From: Deltaproteobacteria bacterium
GTDB taxonomy: Bacteria; Desulfobacterota; Desulfobacteria; Desulfobacterales; JAUVGT01
Direction of reading: 5' to 3'
Length of the DNA: 13,310 nt
NCBI GenBank assembly: GCA_030593645.1
Contig: JAUVGT010000085.1
Span: 1 to 13,310, forward strand
A program made the position numbers and the translations under genes. The notes under the pieces are model-generated. The model worked only from the letters and a program-made list of their open reading frames with translations, did no database searches and was not told the DNA's origin. Positions 8,182 through 13,310 of the stretch are shown here, piece after piece (within the stretch, counting starts at the first letter, position 1; each line of letters starts with the position of its first letter).

Positions 8182-8278
8182 CTGGATGCCTCCGGGCAGA
8201 TGAATGTAAAATAAAATTTATCCTGATTGACGGTTTTGAAACCACTTCTACTCGAATTTCAATTGAATCCTTTTCTTC

Positions 8279-8294
8279 AGCAAGGAATATGCCA
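8279..8294 (-). promoter_or_regulatory. Putative sigma-54 (-24/-12) promoter of the Hdr-type operon
   Basis: On the minus strand the sequence reads TGGCATATTCCTTGCT, matching the sigma-54 consensus TGGCAC-N5-TTGCW at all but one position, with the GG and GC at the correct spacing. It lies about 98 bases before the response-regulator ATG, which implies an untranslated leader of roughly 85 bases. GTTGC palindromes lie about 100 and 160-190 bases further upstream, where enhancer-binding proteins normally attach. Consensus match and geometry agree, but this has not been tested. Confidence 0.7.
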
Positions 8295-8381
8295 ATCCAT
8301 GATACAATAGATAACCCGCTGAAATGTTGATGGTTTTAAGAATTGGATTGAAGTTGGGGACCTGGAGATTGATCGATATGT

Positions 8382-8398
8382 GTTGCAATAAATGCAAC
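8382..8398. promoter_or_regulatory. Putative enhancer (UAS) palindrome, site 1
   Basis: GTTGCA (8382-8387), five bases, then TGCAAC (8393-8398) form a perfect 6-bp inverted repeat centred near 8390, about 98 bases upstream of the -24 element. Operators of this shape are typical for dimeric bacterial enhancer-binding proteins. Confidence 0.55.
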
Positions 8399-8448
8399 GT
8401 AATATACGAATAAATGAAAAATATAGGCTATTTATAAAATGTATTAAT

Positions 8449-8481
8449 GTTGCGCAACGTATTATGCAACGATAAGCAACG
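8449..8481. promoter_or_regulatory. Putative enhancer (UAS) cluster, sites 2-4
   Basis: The perfect palindrome GTTGCGCAAC lies at 8449-8458. GCAACG occurs at 8454-8459, 8466-8471 and 8476-8481, and also in site 1 at 8394-8399. This sharing of half-sites between two clusters suggests one regulator binds both. The cluster is about 160-190 bases upstream of the -24 element, a common distance for sigma-54 enhancers. Confidence 0.5.
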
Positions 8482-8512
8482 CCTCTGTTGAAATTCTCCA
8501 ATTGATAAGAGT

Positions 8513-8670
8513 TGATGGTCTCGTAAAAAGTCTGTTTTCCCATCACTCCGGCGGAGGCCGGAGTCCAGAAGTAGATGAAATTACTGGATAACGCTAAAGC
8601 TTCACTGGCGTGCCCGGCCTCCGCCGGAATGACGCTGAAGACGATTTTCGAACTTTTTACGAGACCATCA
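8513..8670. mobile_element. MITE-like hairpin element, copy 1
   Basis: The left end TGATGGTCTCGTAAAAAGTC (8513-8532) is matched by its inverse complement at 8652-8670 (19 of 19 bases). The 158-bp element encodes no transposase. Its interior differs from the other three copies: it has a GC-rich inner inverted repeat (CTCCGGCGGAGGCCGG near 8548, and CCGGCCTCCGCCGGAAT near 8614). No clear target duplication is seen. It separates the sigma-54 control region from a small coding remnant on its right. Confidence 0.8.
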
Positions 8671-8763
8671 CTTTTGATGAAGAAAAAATTCTGAAAGAGG
8701 GCGATAAGACAGTTGAAATTATCCCTGCTTGGAAATATCTTGTGGGACAGGCTATAATAGAAT
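8671..8763 (+). pseudogene. Possible 3' remnant of a gene cut by MITE copy 1
   Basis: Directly after the element, one frame reads ITFDEEKILKEGDKTVEIIP, then AWKYLVGQAIIE and TAA at 8761-8763. The composition looks protein-like, but no start codon or ribosome site precedes it outside the element. It may be the C-terminus of a gene truncated by insertion or deletion. I do not recognise the protein, and the stretch is short enough that chance cannot be excluded. Confidence 0.3.
8729..8758 (+). promoter_or_regulatory. Possible sigma-70 promoter for the gamma-carbonic-anhydrase gene
   Basis: TTGGAA (8729-8734), an 18-base spacer and a perfect TATAAT (8753-8758) precede the gene, giving a leader of about 105 bases. 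The -35 box matches four of six consensus bases. This is the best promoter-like match in the stretch between the MITE and the start codon. Confidence 0.45.
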
Positions 8764-8869
8764 AAAGTTAATCAGTGGCTACAGACAATGCCATGAGAAA
8801 CAGGCCGGAATTAAACAAGCCGCTTGATCAGGTGTCGATCTTTCAGCATATGTGTTGAGAAAGGATATC

Positions 8870-9397
8870 ATGGCGTTATATAAATTTGATGGGAAGCAGC
8901 CGCTGATTGGACAAGATACCTATGTCAGTCATCTCGCGACTGTCATCGGCGACGTACTTATTGGAGATCACTGTTATATTGGCCACGGTGCGATTTTAAG
9001 AGGGGACTATGGCAGGATTGAAATTGGGGATGGCACTGCGGTTGAAGAAGGAGTAATTATTCATGCTCCTCCCGGCGATACCTGCCGGATCGGGGAAAAA
9101 GTCACTATTGGTCACGGTGCAGTGATCCACGGAAAATATTTCGGAAATTTTTCCGTTATCGGCATGGGGGCCACAATCAGCATCTGGTCTGAAATCGGGG
9201 AGCAGACCATTGTAGCAGAGGGGAGTGTGGTAAAACTAAAACAGATCATTCCTCCAAAAGTTGTTGCTGCTGGTAATCCAGCGGAAATCATACGAGAAAT
9301 TAATACCAAAGACCAGGAATTTTGGAACTGGGGCAAACAGTTATATATTGATCTTGCTAAAAAATATTTGGACAAAGGAATGGAAATAGTCGGCTAA
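8870..9397 (+). CDS. Gamma-class carbonic anhydrase-like hexapeptide-repeat protein
   Basis: This 175-residue protein is a left-handed beta-helix (hexapeptide repeats such as IGDVLIGDHCYIGHGA), the fold of Cam, CamH, YrdA and PaaY. The three zinc-type histidines are visible: H65 (VIIHAPP), H82 and H87 (IGHGAVIHG), with the 5-residue spacing of H117 and H122 in Cam. R44 and D46 (LRGDYG) match the conserved Arg/Asp pair. The segment that normally reads N-x-Q-D reads AVEE (57-60), so the usual Asn and Gln are changed; activity is therefore uncertain. Its role could be CO2/bicarbonate conversion or another acyl-type function. The ATG at 8870 is preceded by AAAGGA; a GTG six codons upstream is also in frame. 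MITE copy 2 begins three bases after the stop codon. Confidence 0.88.
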   Translation: MALYKFDGKQPLIGQDTYVSHLATVIGDVLIGDHCYIGHGAILRGDYGRIEIGDGTAVEEGVIIHAPPGDTCRIGEKVTIGHGAVIHGKYFGNFSVIGMGATISIWSEIGEQTIVAEGSVVKLKQIIPPKVVAAGNPAEIIREINTKDQEFWNWGKQLYIDLAKKYLDKGMEIVG

Positions 9398-9400
9398 TAT

Positions 9401-9614
9401 TGACAGTTTCGTAAAAAGTCCAAGTTAGCGCTGATGCTTCACTTCGTGTCTGCGTTGTGCTGCATTTTGCAATGATTCAACGCCCCGGTTAAATAAAAAG
9501 TACAGATTTAACAGGGCAGGTCCGATAAGTACGCTTCATCATCACAAAAATTGAACACCTTGAATTTGAACTCTTTACGAAACCGTCTCATTCGGACTTT
9601 TTACGAGACCATCA
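9401..9614. mobile_element. MITE-like hairpin element, copy 2
   Basis: The 214-bp element begins TGACAGTTTCGTAAAAAGTC at 9401 and ends with the inverse end at 9595-9614. The right side is doubled: an inner end (9568-9587, GAACTCTTTACGAAACCGTC) lies 7 bases inside the outer one. The interior is about 90% identical by eye to copy 3, and in reverse orientation it matches copy 4. A 42-bp module at 9481-9522, itself a near-palindrome (GCCC..TTAAAT / ATTTAA..GGGC), sits at the hairpin tip. No open reading frame is present. The element fills most of the 269-base gap before the peroxiredoxin gene. Confidence 0.82.
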
Positions 9615-9666
9615 CTATTAATTTAAATGAAATGAGAAAACAGATTATTCAAATGAAGGAGGGCTT

Positions 9667-10386
9667 ATGGCAGAGGAATTAAAGGCTGGATGCGCCCGAC
9701 CCACAGGGGGACCGGTTGGAGAAACAGCTCCTGAGCAAACACCTGAAAAAGACAATGAAAAAAAGGAGGCCAAAACAATGATACAAGTTGGTAAAAAAGC
9801 ACCGGATTTTACCGCGCCCGGCTACAAAGATGGTAAATTTATTAATGTAAACCTATCCGAACACCTTGGGAAATGGGTTCTTTTGTGTTTCTATCCGGGT
9901 GATTTTACATTTGTCTGAGCAACTGAATTATCAGCAGTTGCTGTAAAATATCCTGAATTTAAGAAACTTGGAGTCGAAATTTTTTCCATGAGTATTGACA
10001 GCATGTTCGTACATAAAATGTGGAATGATCATGAGCTGTCCAAAATAGTAGATGGTGGTATTCCTTTTGCCATGCTGTCCGATGCCGGCGGGAGAGTGGG
10101 AAAGGTCTATGGTGTTTATGATGAAGACGCAGGTGTTGAGACGCGCGGAAGGTTCATCATTGACCCGGATGGAATTGTTCAGGGGTATGAAGTGTTAACA
10201 CCCCCGGTCGGTAGAAACGTGAATGAAACATTCCGGCAGGTTCAGGCATTCCAGCTTGTCAGAAAGTCAAAAGGGACTCAAGCCGCTCCGTCCGGTTGGA
10301 AACCGGGAAAAATGACGCTAAAGCCCGGCCCCGAACTGGTCGGTAATGTATGGAAAGAGTGGAAAACTGAAATGGCATTTGATTAA
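9667..10386 (+). CDS. prxU: Selenocysteine-containing peroxiredoxin (UGA at the peroxidatic site)
   Basis: The two halves at 9667-9915 and 9919-10386 are in one frame, separated only by TGA at 9916-9918. The join reads FYPGDFTFV-U-ATELSAVA, where AhpC/Prx1-type peroxiredoxins have FYPxDFTFVCPTE, so the TGA replaces exactly the peroxidatic cysteine. The predicted 239-residue protein (U84) would reduce peroxides in the cytoplasm. C9 and C74 are the only cysteines. At the place where AhpC has its resolving cysteine (EVCPAKW) this protein has QAAPSGW (A in place of C), so it must use C9, C74 or an external thiol. The start at 9667 has AGGAGG four bases upstream. A second ATG at 9778 has AGGAGG eight bases upstream and would give a 202-residue form of normal family length without C9. 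It lies 18 bases before the phosphatase gene. The alternative, a nonsense-mutated pseudogene, is unlikely given the exact position and the hairpin. Confidence 0.9.
9916..9942 (+). promoter_or_regulatory. UGA selenocysteine codon with SECIS-like hairpin
   Basis: The UGA at 9916-9918 is followed at once by AGCAACTG (9918-9925), a nine-base loop and CAGTTGCT (9935-9942), a perfect 8-bp stem. Bacterial SECIS elements lie within the coding sequence directly after the UGA and present an apical loop to SelB. An alternative inner pairing of CTG with the first CAG gives a six-base loop. Position and stem fit; the loop sequence was not tested against a SECIS model. Confidence 0.75.
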
Positions 10387-10404
10387 AAATAATCAGTGAT
10401 TACC

Positions 10405-11964
10405 ATGAAAAAGTCAAACCGAACATATAGTAGTATATTCTTACAAGCCTTTCTAATCGTAATCGTGTTTGCGTTGACTTCCTTGACATTGACTGTGTAT
10501 GTTTTCCGCCAAAACATGAGAACGGTGCTCATGAATGAAGTTGAGAACAAGGCTATTATATTTCTTTCTTCAATGGAGACCTCGGTCCGCCGCAATGTGA
10601 TGGGAAAAGAGCATCAAAGTCTTTCTGAACAACTTGAAGATCAGGCAAAAATATTAAAAAACAATCTAAATTTTTCAATTATCAGAGCAGCTGTCCTGGA
10701 TCCGCATGGTCGTGTCATAGACCACATTAAACCTGAGAAGGTAGGGCAGATAGATTCGAGTGAAAATTTTCGGAATGCGATGGCATCGGGCCGTCCTTTT
10801 GTGACTCGAGAACTTAAGATCCTTAAACAGGAACCGGGAAAACCTGAAATTCCTGTCATTAAAGTGATCTATCCGGTTCGCAACAAAAAGCGTGAGATAG
10901 TGGCCGCCATAAGAGTCGATTTCGATTTAAAACAAACTTTTGAAATGGTCCAGGCGGAATATCAGCGATTCAATATGCAGGTTGTACTGGGGTTTATCAT
11001 TGCAGCTGTTTTCCTGGTTTTGGGCACGTTATTCTTTCTCCAGCGTCGGATCATCCGCCCGGTGTTATCAGTCTCTAAAGCTTCTGCGAGGGTTGCCTCG
11101 GGTGAAATGGAGATCCTCCCTGTCCACCGGGGTAAAGATGAGATCAGCGAGCTGATAAATTCTTTTAATCAAATGGTGGAAGGTTTAAAACACCGTGATC
11201 AGATGCGTCACTCTCTGGATCTGGCCAGAGAAGTTCAGCAAAACCTCCTCCCGGATAATAATCCGATTATCGAAGGTTTGGATATTGCCGGAAAAAGTAT
11301 CTATTGTGAAAGCACGGGGGGAGATTATTACGATTACCTTTATGAAGGTGATCAGACAGCAGGTAAGATCGGTATTGTTGTCGGTGATGTTTCAGATCAC
11401 GGCATCCAGTCGGCCTTACTAATGGTAACCGCAAGATCAGCCCTCCACCAGCGCTGGTCATTATCAAGCAGCATCGCCCGCATCCTGTTTGATGTTAATC
11501 GGCAGCTTGTCCGGGACATCAAAGAATCGGGTCATTTTATGACTCTGTTTTATGCTGAAATCGATAAAGAAAACATGTGCATTCGCTGGGTTAGCGCAGG
11601 CCATGACCCGGCGATTCTATATAATCGTTTCACCGGGACCTTCGATGAGCTGGGAGGCCGAAATGCGCCCCTGGGAATCGTAGAAAAAGTTGAATACAAA
11701 GAACTGCAGCGGGACATCACTAACGGTCAGATTATCGTGATCGGTACTGATGGGATCTGGGAATCGCGGAACAGCAAAGGCAAAATGTTCGGAAAAGATA
11801 AGTTAAGAGAGATTATTAAGGAAAATGCAGGTGAGTCCGCAGAAGGAATTTTAAATTCTGTCATTCATGAAGTAGAGCAGTTTAGTCACCCTCTTAAGAA
11901 GGAAGATGATGTAACCCTTGTTGTCATCAAAATTGACGGTCTCGTAAAAAGTCCAACTCCTTAA
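10405..11964 (+). CDS. Membrane sensor PP2C-type phosphatase (SpoIIE/RsbU family) with HAMP domain
   Basis: This 519-residue protein has a first membrane helix at about 11-34, an extracytoplasmic sensor domain (about 35-188, CACHE-like by layout), a second helix (about 191-212), a HAMP linker (about 213-266) and a SpoIIE-type phosphatase (about 280-510). The metal-binding motifs are intact: GGDYYDY (305-311), GDVSDHG (327-333), SAGHDP (397-402), GTDGIWE (447-453) and EDDVTLV (500-506). Such proteins dephosphorylate anti-sigma-factor antagonists (STAS proteins) in partner-switching systems. No STAS or anti-sigma gene lies in the window. The ATG at 10405 was chosen over an in-frame GTG at 10396; neither has a strong ribosome site, so translation may be coupled to the peroxiredoxin 18 bases upstream. 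The last nine residues (DGLVKSPTP) and the stop are encoded by MITE copy 3. Confidence 0.9.
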   Translation: MKKSNRTYSSIFLQAFLIVIVFALTSLTLTVYVFRQNMRTVLMNEVENKAIIFLSSMETSVRRNVMGKEHQSLSEQLEDQAKILKNNLNFSIIRAAVLDPHGRVIDHIKPEKVGQIDSSENFRNAMASGRPFVTRELKILKQEPGKPEIPVIKVIYPVRNKKREIVAAIRVDFDLKQTFEMVQAEYQRFNMQVVLGFIIAAVFLVLGTLFFLQRRIIRPVLSVSKASARVASGEMEILPVHRGKDEISELINSFNQMVEGLKHRDQMRHSLDLAREVQQNLLPDNNPIIEGLDIAGKSIYCESTGGDYYDYLYEGDQTAGKIGIVVGDVSDHGIQSALLMVTARSALHQRWSLSSSIARILFDVNRQLVRDIKESGHFMTLFYAEIDKENMCIRWVSAGHDPAILYNRFTGTFDELGGRNAPLGIVEKVEYKELQRDITNGQIIVIGTDGIWESRNSKGKMFGKDKLREIIKENAGESAEGILNSVIHEVEQFSHPLKKEDDVTLVVIKIDGLVKSPTP

Positions 11965-12099
11965 GTTGTGCTGCATTTCGCAATCATTCAACGCCCCGGT
12001 TAAATAAAAAGTACAGATTTAACAGGGCAAGCACGATAAGTACGCTTCATGATTACGAAAATTGTACGCCTTGAATTTGAACTTTTTACTGAGCCATCA
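11934..12099. mobile_element. MITE-like hairpin element, copy 3, between convergent genes
   Basis: The left end TGACGGTCTCGTAAAAAGTC is at 11934-11953. The right end (about 12081-12099, ACTTTTTACTGAGCCATCA) is a diverged inverse copy. The 166-bp interior is close to copy 2, including the 42-bp tip module (11992-12033). The element overlaps the 3' ends of the phosphatase gene on the left and the DUF1638 gene on the right. The long hairpin may also stop transcription from both sides (inference). Confidence 0.82.
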
Positions 12100-12742
12100 A
12101 TTGTCTGACTTTCTCTAAAAGAAGAGATTTAAACCGGTCCAGGGAGACCGGGTATGACTGCATCGGGATTCCCATCCAATCGCAGTATTCTAAAAACTCT
12201 TCCGGATGTTCTGCCATATATTCATCAAGATAGCCAATGCCATCAAGAACGATTGCTCCACCTGTGTGCCTCGGAAAATTTTCATTGGCAAGCCCTTTAT
12301 CCCATCCCTTGAAAACCTGATGCCTAAACTTAATCCATCCGGGTGTCATCCACCAGACCTGGTCGCCTCCCGTGATTTCATCGGCAATCTGCTTTCGTTC
12401 CTCTTCACTTGCCAGCATATCCATACAATGTGTGGCATCTATTCTTACAACACCCGGACCCTGTTCACCGATAATGGTTTGCATGGTACGCGTGGGATTA
12501 TCAGCATTGACATAACAAAACTTGCCTCCATATACGACAATCACCTTGTTTACCTTTTCTTTGGCCTTTTTGATGCGATTGATGAGTTGACGTTCCAATT
12601 TCGGTATATCCTGGTGAAGGCCGGGCGTAGTGAAAAACAAATGGTTTGTATCTAAAAATCCTTCCTGTTTTAGATGATTTAATTCTATACTCAATGACCC
12701 ACAGGAAATAATGGCGATATCCGAAAATGATGCATGATTCAT
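12086..12742 (-). CDS. DUF1638 family protein
   Basis: This 218-residue protein fits the DUF1638 family: an N-terminal strand with cysteine (IAIISCGSLSIEL, C14), a central VIVVYGGKFCYVN (C76) and the family-like HCMDMLAS motif (H105, C106). The function is not established; such genes are often seen beside corrinoid methyltransferases and corrinoid-activation proteins, and here a RACo-like gene lies upstream on the same strand. The start at 12742 has AGGAG eight bases upstream; an in-frame ATG at 12805 lacks a properly spaced ribosome site. The last residues (LMAQ) and the TAA stop lie inside MITE copy 3, so the native C-terminus may have been altered. It has no signal peptide or membrane segment and is probably cytoplasmic. 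Confidence 0.8.
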   Translation of the reverse strand: MNHASFSDIAIISCGSLSIELNHLKQEGFLDTNHLFFTTPGLHQDIPKLERQLINRIKKAKEKVNKVIVVYGGKFCYVNADNPTRTMQTIIGEQGPGVVRIDATHCMDMLASEEERKQIADEITGGDQVWWMTPGWIKFRHQVFKGWDKGLANENFPRHTGGAIVLDGIGYLDEYMAEHPEEFLEYCDWMGIPMQSYPVSLDRFKSLLLEKVRQLMAQ

Positions 12743-12830
12743 TTGCGATTCTCCTGGTGTATTCGGTTTTGTTGTAGATATATTAGGTACACTCCCTGCT
12801 GCCATTCCTTTTCTTAACCTTTCTTATAAT

Positions 12831-12982
12831 TGATGGTCTCGTAAAAAGTCCGAATTAGACGGTTTCGTAAAGAGTTCAAATTCAAGGCGTGCAATTTTTG
12901 TAATGATGAAGCGTACTTATCGTACGTGAATCATTGCAAAATGCAGCACAACGCAGAAGTTGGACTTTTTACGAAACCGTCA
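12831..12982. mobile_element. MITE-like hairpin element, copy 4
   Basis: This 152-bp element begins TGATGGTCTCGTAAAAAGTC at 12831 and ends with the inverse end (GACTTTTTACGAAACCGTCA, 12963-12982). Like copy 2, it has a doubled end, here on the left, with an inner copy at 12858-12877. It lacks the 42-bp tip module; the tip is a CGTAC/GTACG hairpin near 12917-12931, so nearly the whole element folds as one long hairpin. TAAT flanks both sides (12827-12830 and 12983-12986), a possible 4-bp target duplication. It separates two genes that probably belonged to one operon. Confidence 0.82.
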
Positions 12983-12985
12983 TAA

Positions 12986-13310
12986 TTAATTTTTTAATTT
13001 GCCCTTTAAGCTTGGGAATGCCTCTGTATTTGTATGCGGCAAAAACAGTGCCGAAGTAAACTCATCCATAAAATCGTTGCTGCTGGAAAAATCGATATAA
13101 GTCATGTTGTTTGATATTTCCATGGCTTCCTGGCGGTATTCTTCAGATAGAAGCGCCATATAAGCACCGGCAATGGAGCTGTTTCCTAAATATTTGAATT
13201 TACTCCTGTCGATATCCGGCAGCAGTCCGATGGCTATTGCTTTTTCAATATCGAGATATTGTCCAAACCCCCCGGTAATAATGATTCGGTCCACCATTGA
13301 AAAGTCAAGA
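12986..13310 (-). CDS. RACo-like ASKHA corrinoid-activation protein (DUF4445), C-terminal part
   Basis: The frame is open to the right edge, so this is the C-terminal 107 residues of a larger protein. It reads LDFSMVDRIIITGGFGQYLD, then IEKAIAIGLLPDID and YLGNSSIAGAYMALL. The GGFG-xYLD-xEKA-x-IGLLPD and GNSS-GA motifs are typical of the ASKHA ATP-binding domain of RACo/RamA-type activators, which reduce inactive Co(II) corrinoid proteins in methyl-transfer systems. The N-terminal [2Fe-2S] domain would lie outside the window. The stop codon lies three bases from MITE copy 4, with the DUF1638 gene beyond it on the same strand. An internal ATG at 13297 is not the true start, because the conserved region continues upstream of it. 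Confidence 0.85.
   Translation of the reverse strand, partial: LDFSMVDRIIITGGFGQYLDIEKAIAIGLLPDIDRSKFKYLGNSSIAGAYMALLSEEYRQEAMEISNNMTYIDFSSSNDFMDEFTSALFLPHTNTEAFPSLKGKLKN

Noticed and set aside
8277..8546. 89-codon minus-strand frame upstream of the response regulator
   Set aside because: It covers the sigma-54 promoter, the GTTGC palindromes and the end of MITE copy 1. It has no ribosome site and its composition is not protein-like.
8793..8858. Possible 21-residue leader peptide (MRNRPELNKPLDQ...) before the carbonic-anhydrase-like gene
   Set aside because: No ribosome site or codon pattern supports it and it is too short to judge.
9916..9918. Peroxiredoxin as a nonsense-mutated pseudogene
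   Set aside because: The TGA is at the exact catalytic position, both halves are well conserved in one frame, and a SECIS-like hairpin follows; selenocysteine explains it better.
12206..12655. 149-codon plus-strand frame opposite the DUF1638 gene
   Set aside because: It is the antisense of a family-recognisable protein and lacks start signals.

Overview
The window looks like a chromosomal segment of an anaerobic, probably sulfate-reducing or syntrophic Desulfobacterota (Desulfobacterales-like). The reasons are the Hdr/Mvh-type redox operon, an in-frame UGA (selenocysteine) peroxiredoxin, a RACo/DUF1638 corrinoid-type gene pair, a sigma-54 promoter with TTGC palindromes, and dense short inverted-repeat elements. 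This assignment is inference from gene content; there is no rRNA or other marker in the window.

Left part (1-8181, all minus strand, transcribed right to left). A CheY-like receiver protein opens an operon. It is followed by a membrane-bound HdrC/cytochrome-b/HdrD fusion, a 1126-residue HdrA carrying an inserted NfnB/GltD-like NAD(P)H module, an MvhD-like [2Fe-2S] protein, an FdhB/FrhB-like iron-sulfur protein, and the first 40 residues of another Fe-S protein that runs off the left edge. Together these would form a membrane-attached heterodisulfide-reductase-like complex linking quinone or thiol/disulfide chemistry, NAD(P)H, ferredoxin and possibly formate. A good -24/-12 promoter (8279-8294) and upstream GTTGC palindromes (8382-8481) suggest control by a sigma-54 enhancer-binding protein. 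Two gaps in the operon carry ATTCCA repeats with strict 8-bp periodicity.

Middle part (8513-11964, plus strand): a gamma-carbonic-anhydrase-like hexapeptide-repeat protein, a peroxiredoxin whose peroxidatic residue is encoded by UGA followed by a SECIS-like hairpin, and a membrane-anchored SpoIIE/RsbU-type PP2C phosphatase directly downstream.

Right part (12086-13310, minus strand): a DUF1638 protein and the C-terminal end of a RACo-like ASKHA corrinoid-activation protein (DUF4445), cut by the right edge. This suggests a neighbouring corrinoid methyl-transfer operon.

The region 8513-12982 holds four related MITE-like hairpin elements sharing the end TGAYRGTYTCGTAAAAAGTC. Three of them abut or overlap stop codons, and one provides the C-termini and stop codons of two convergent genes.
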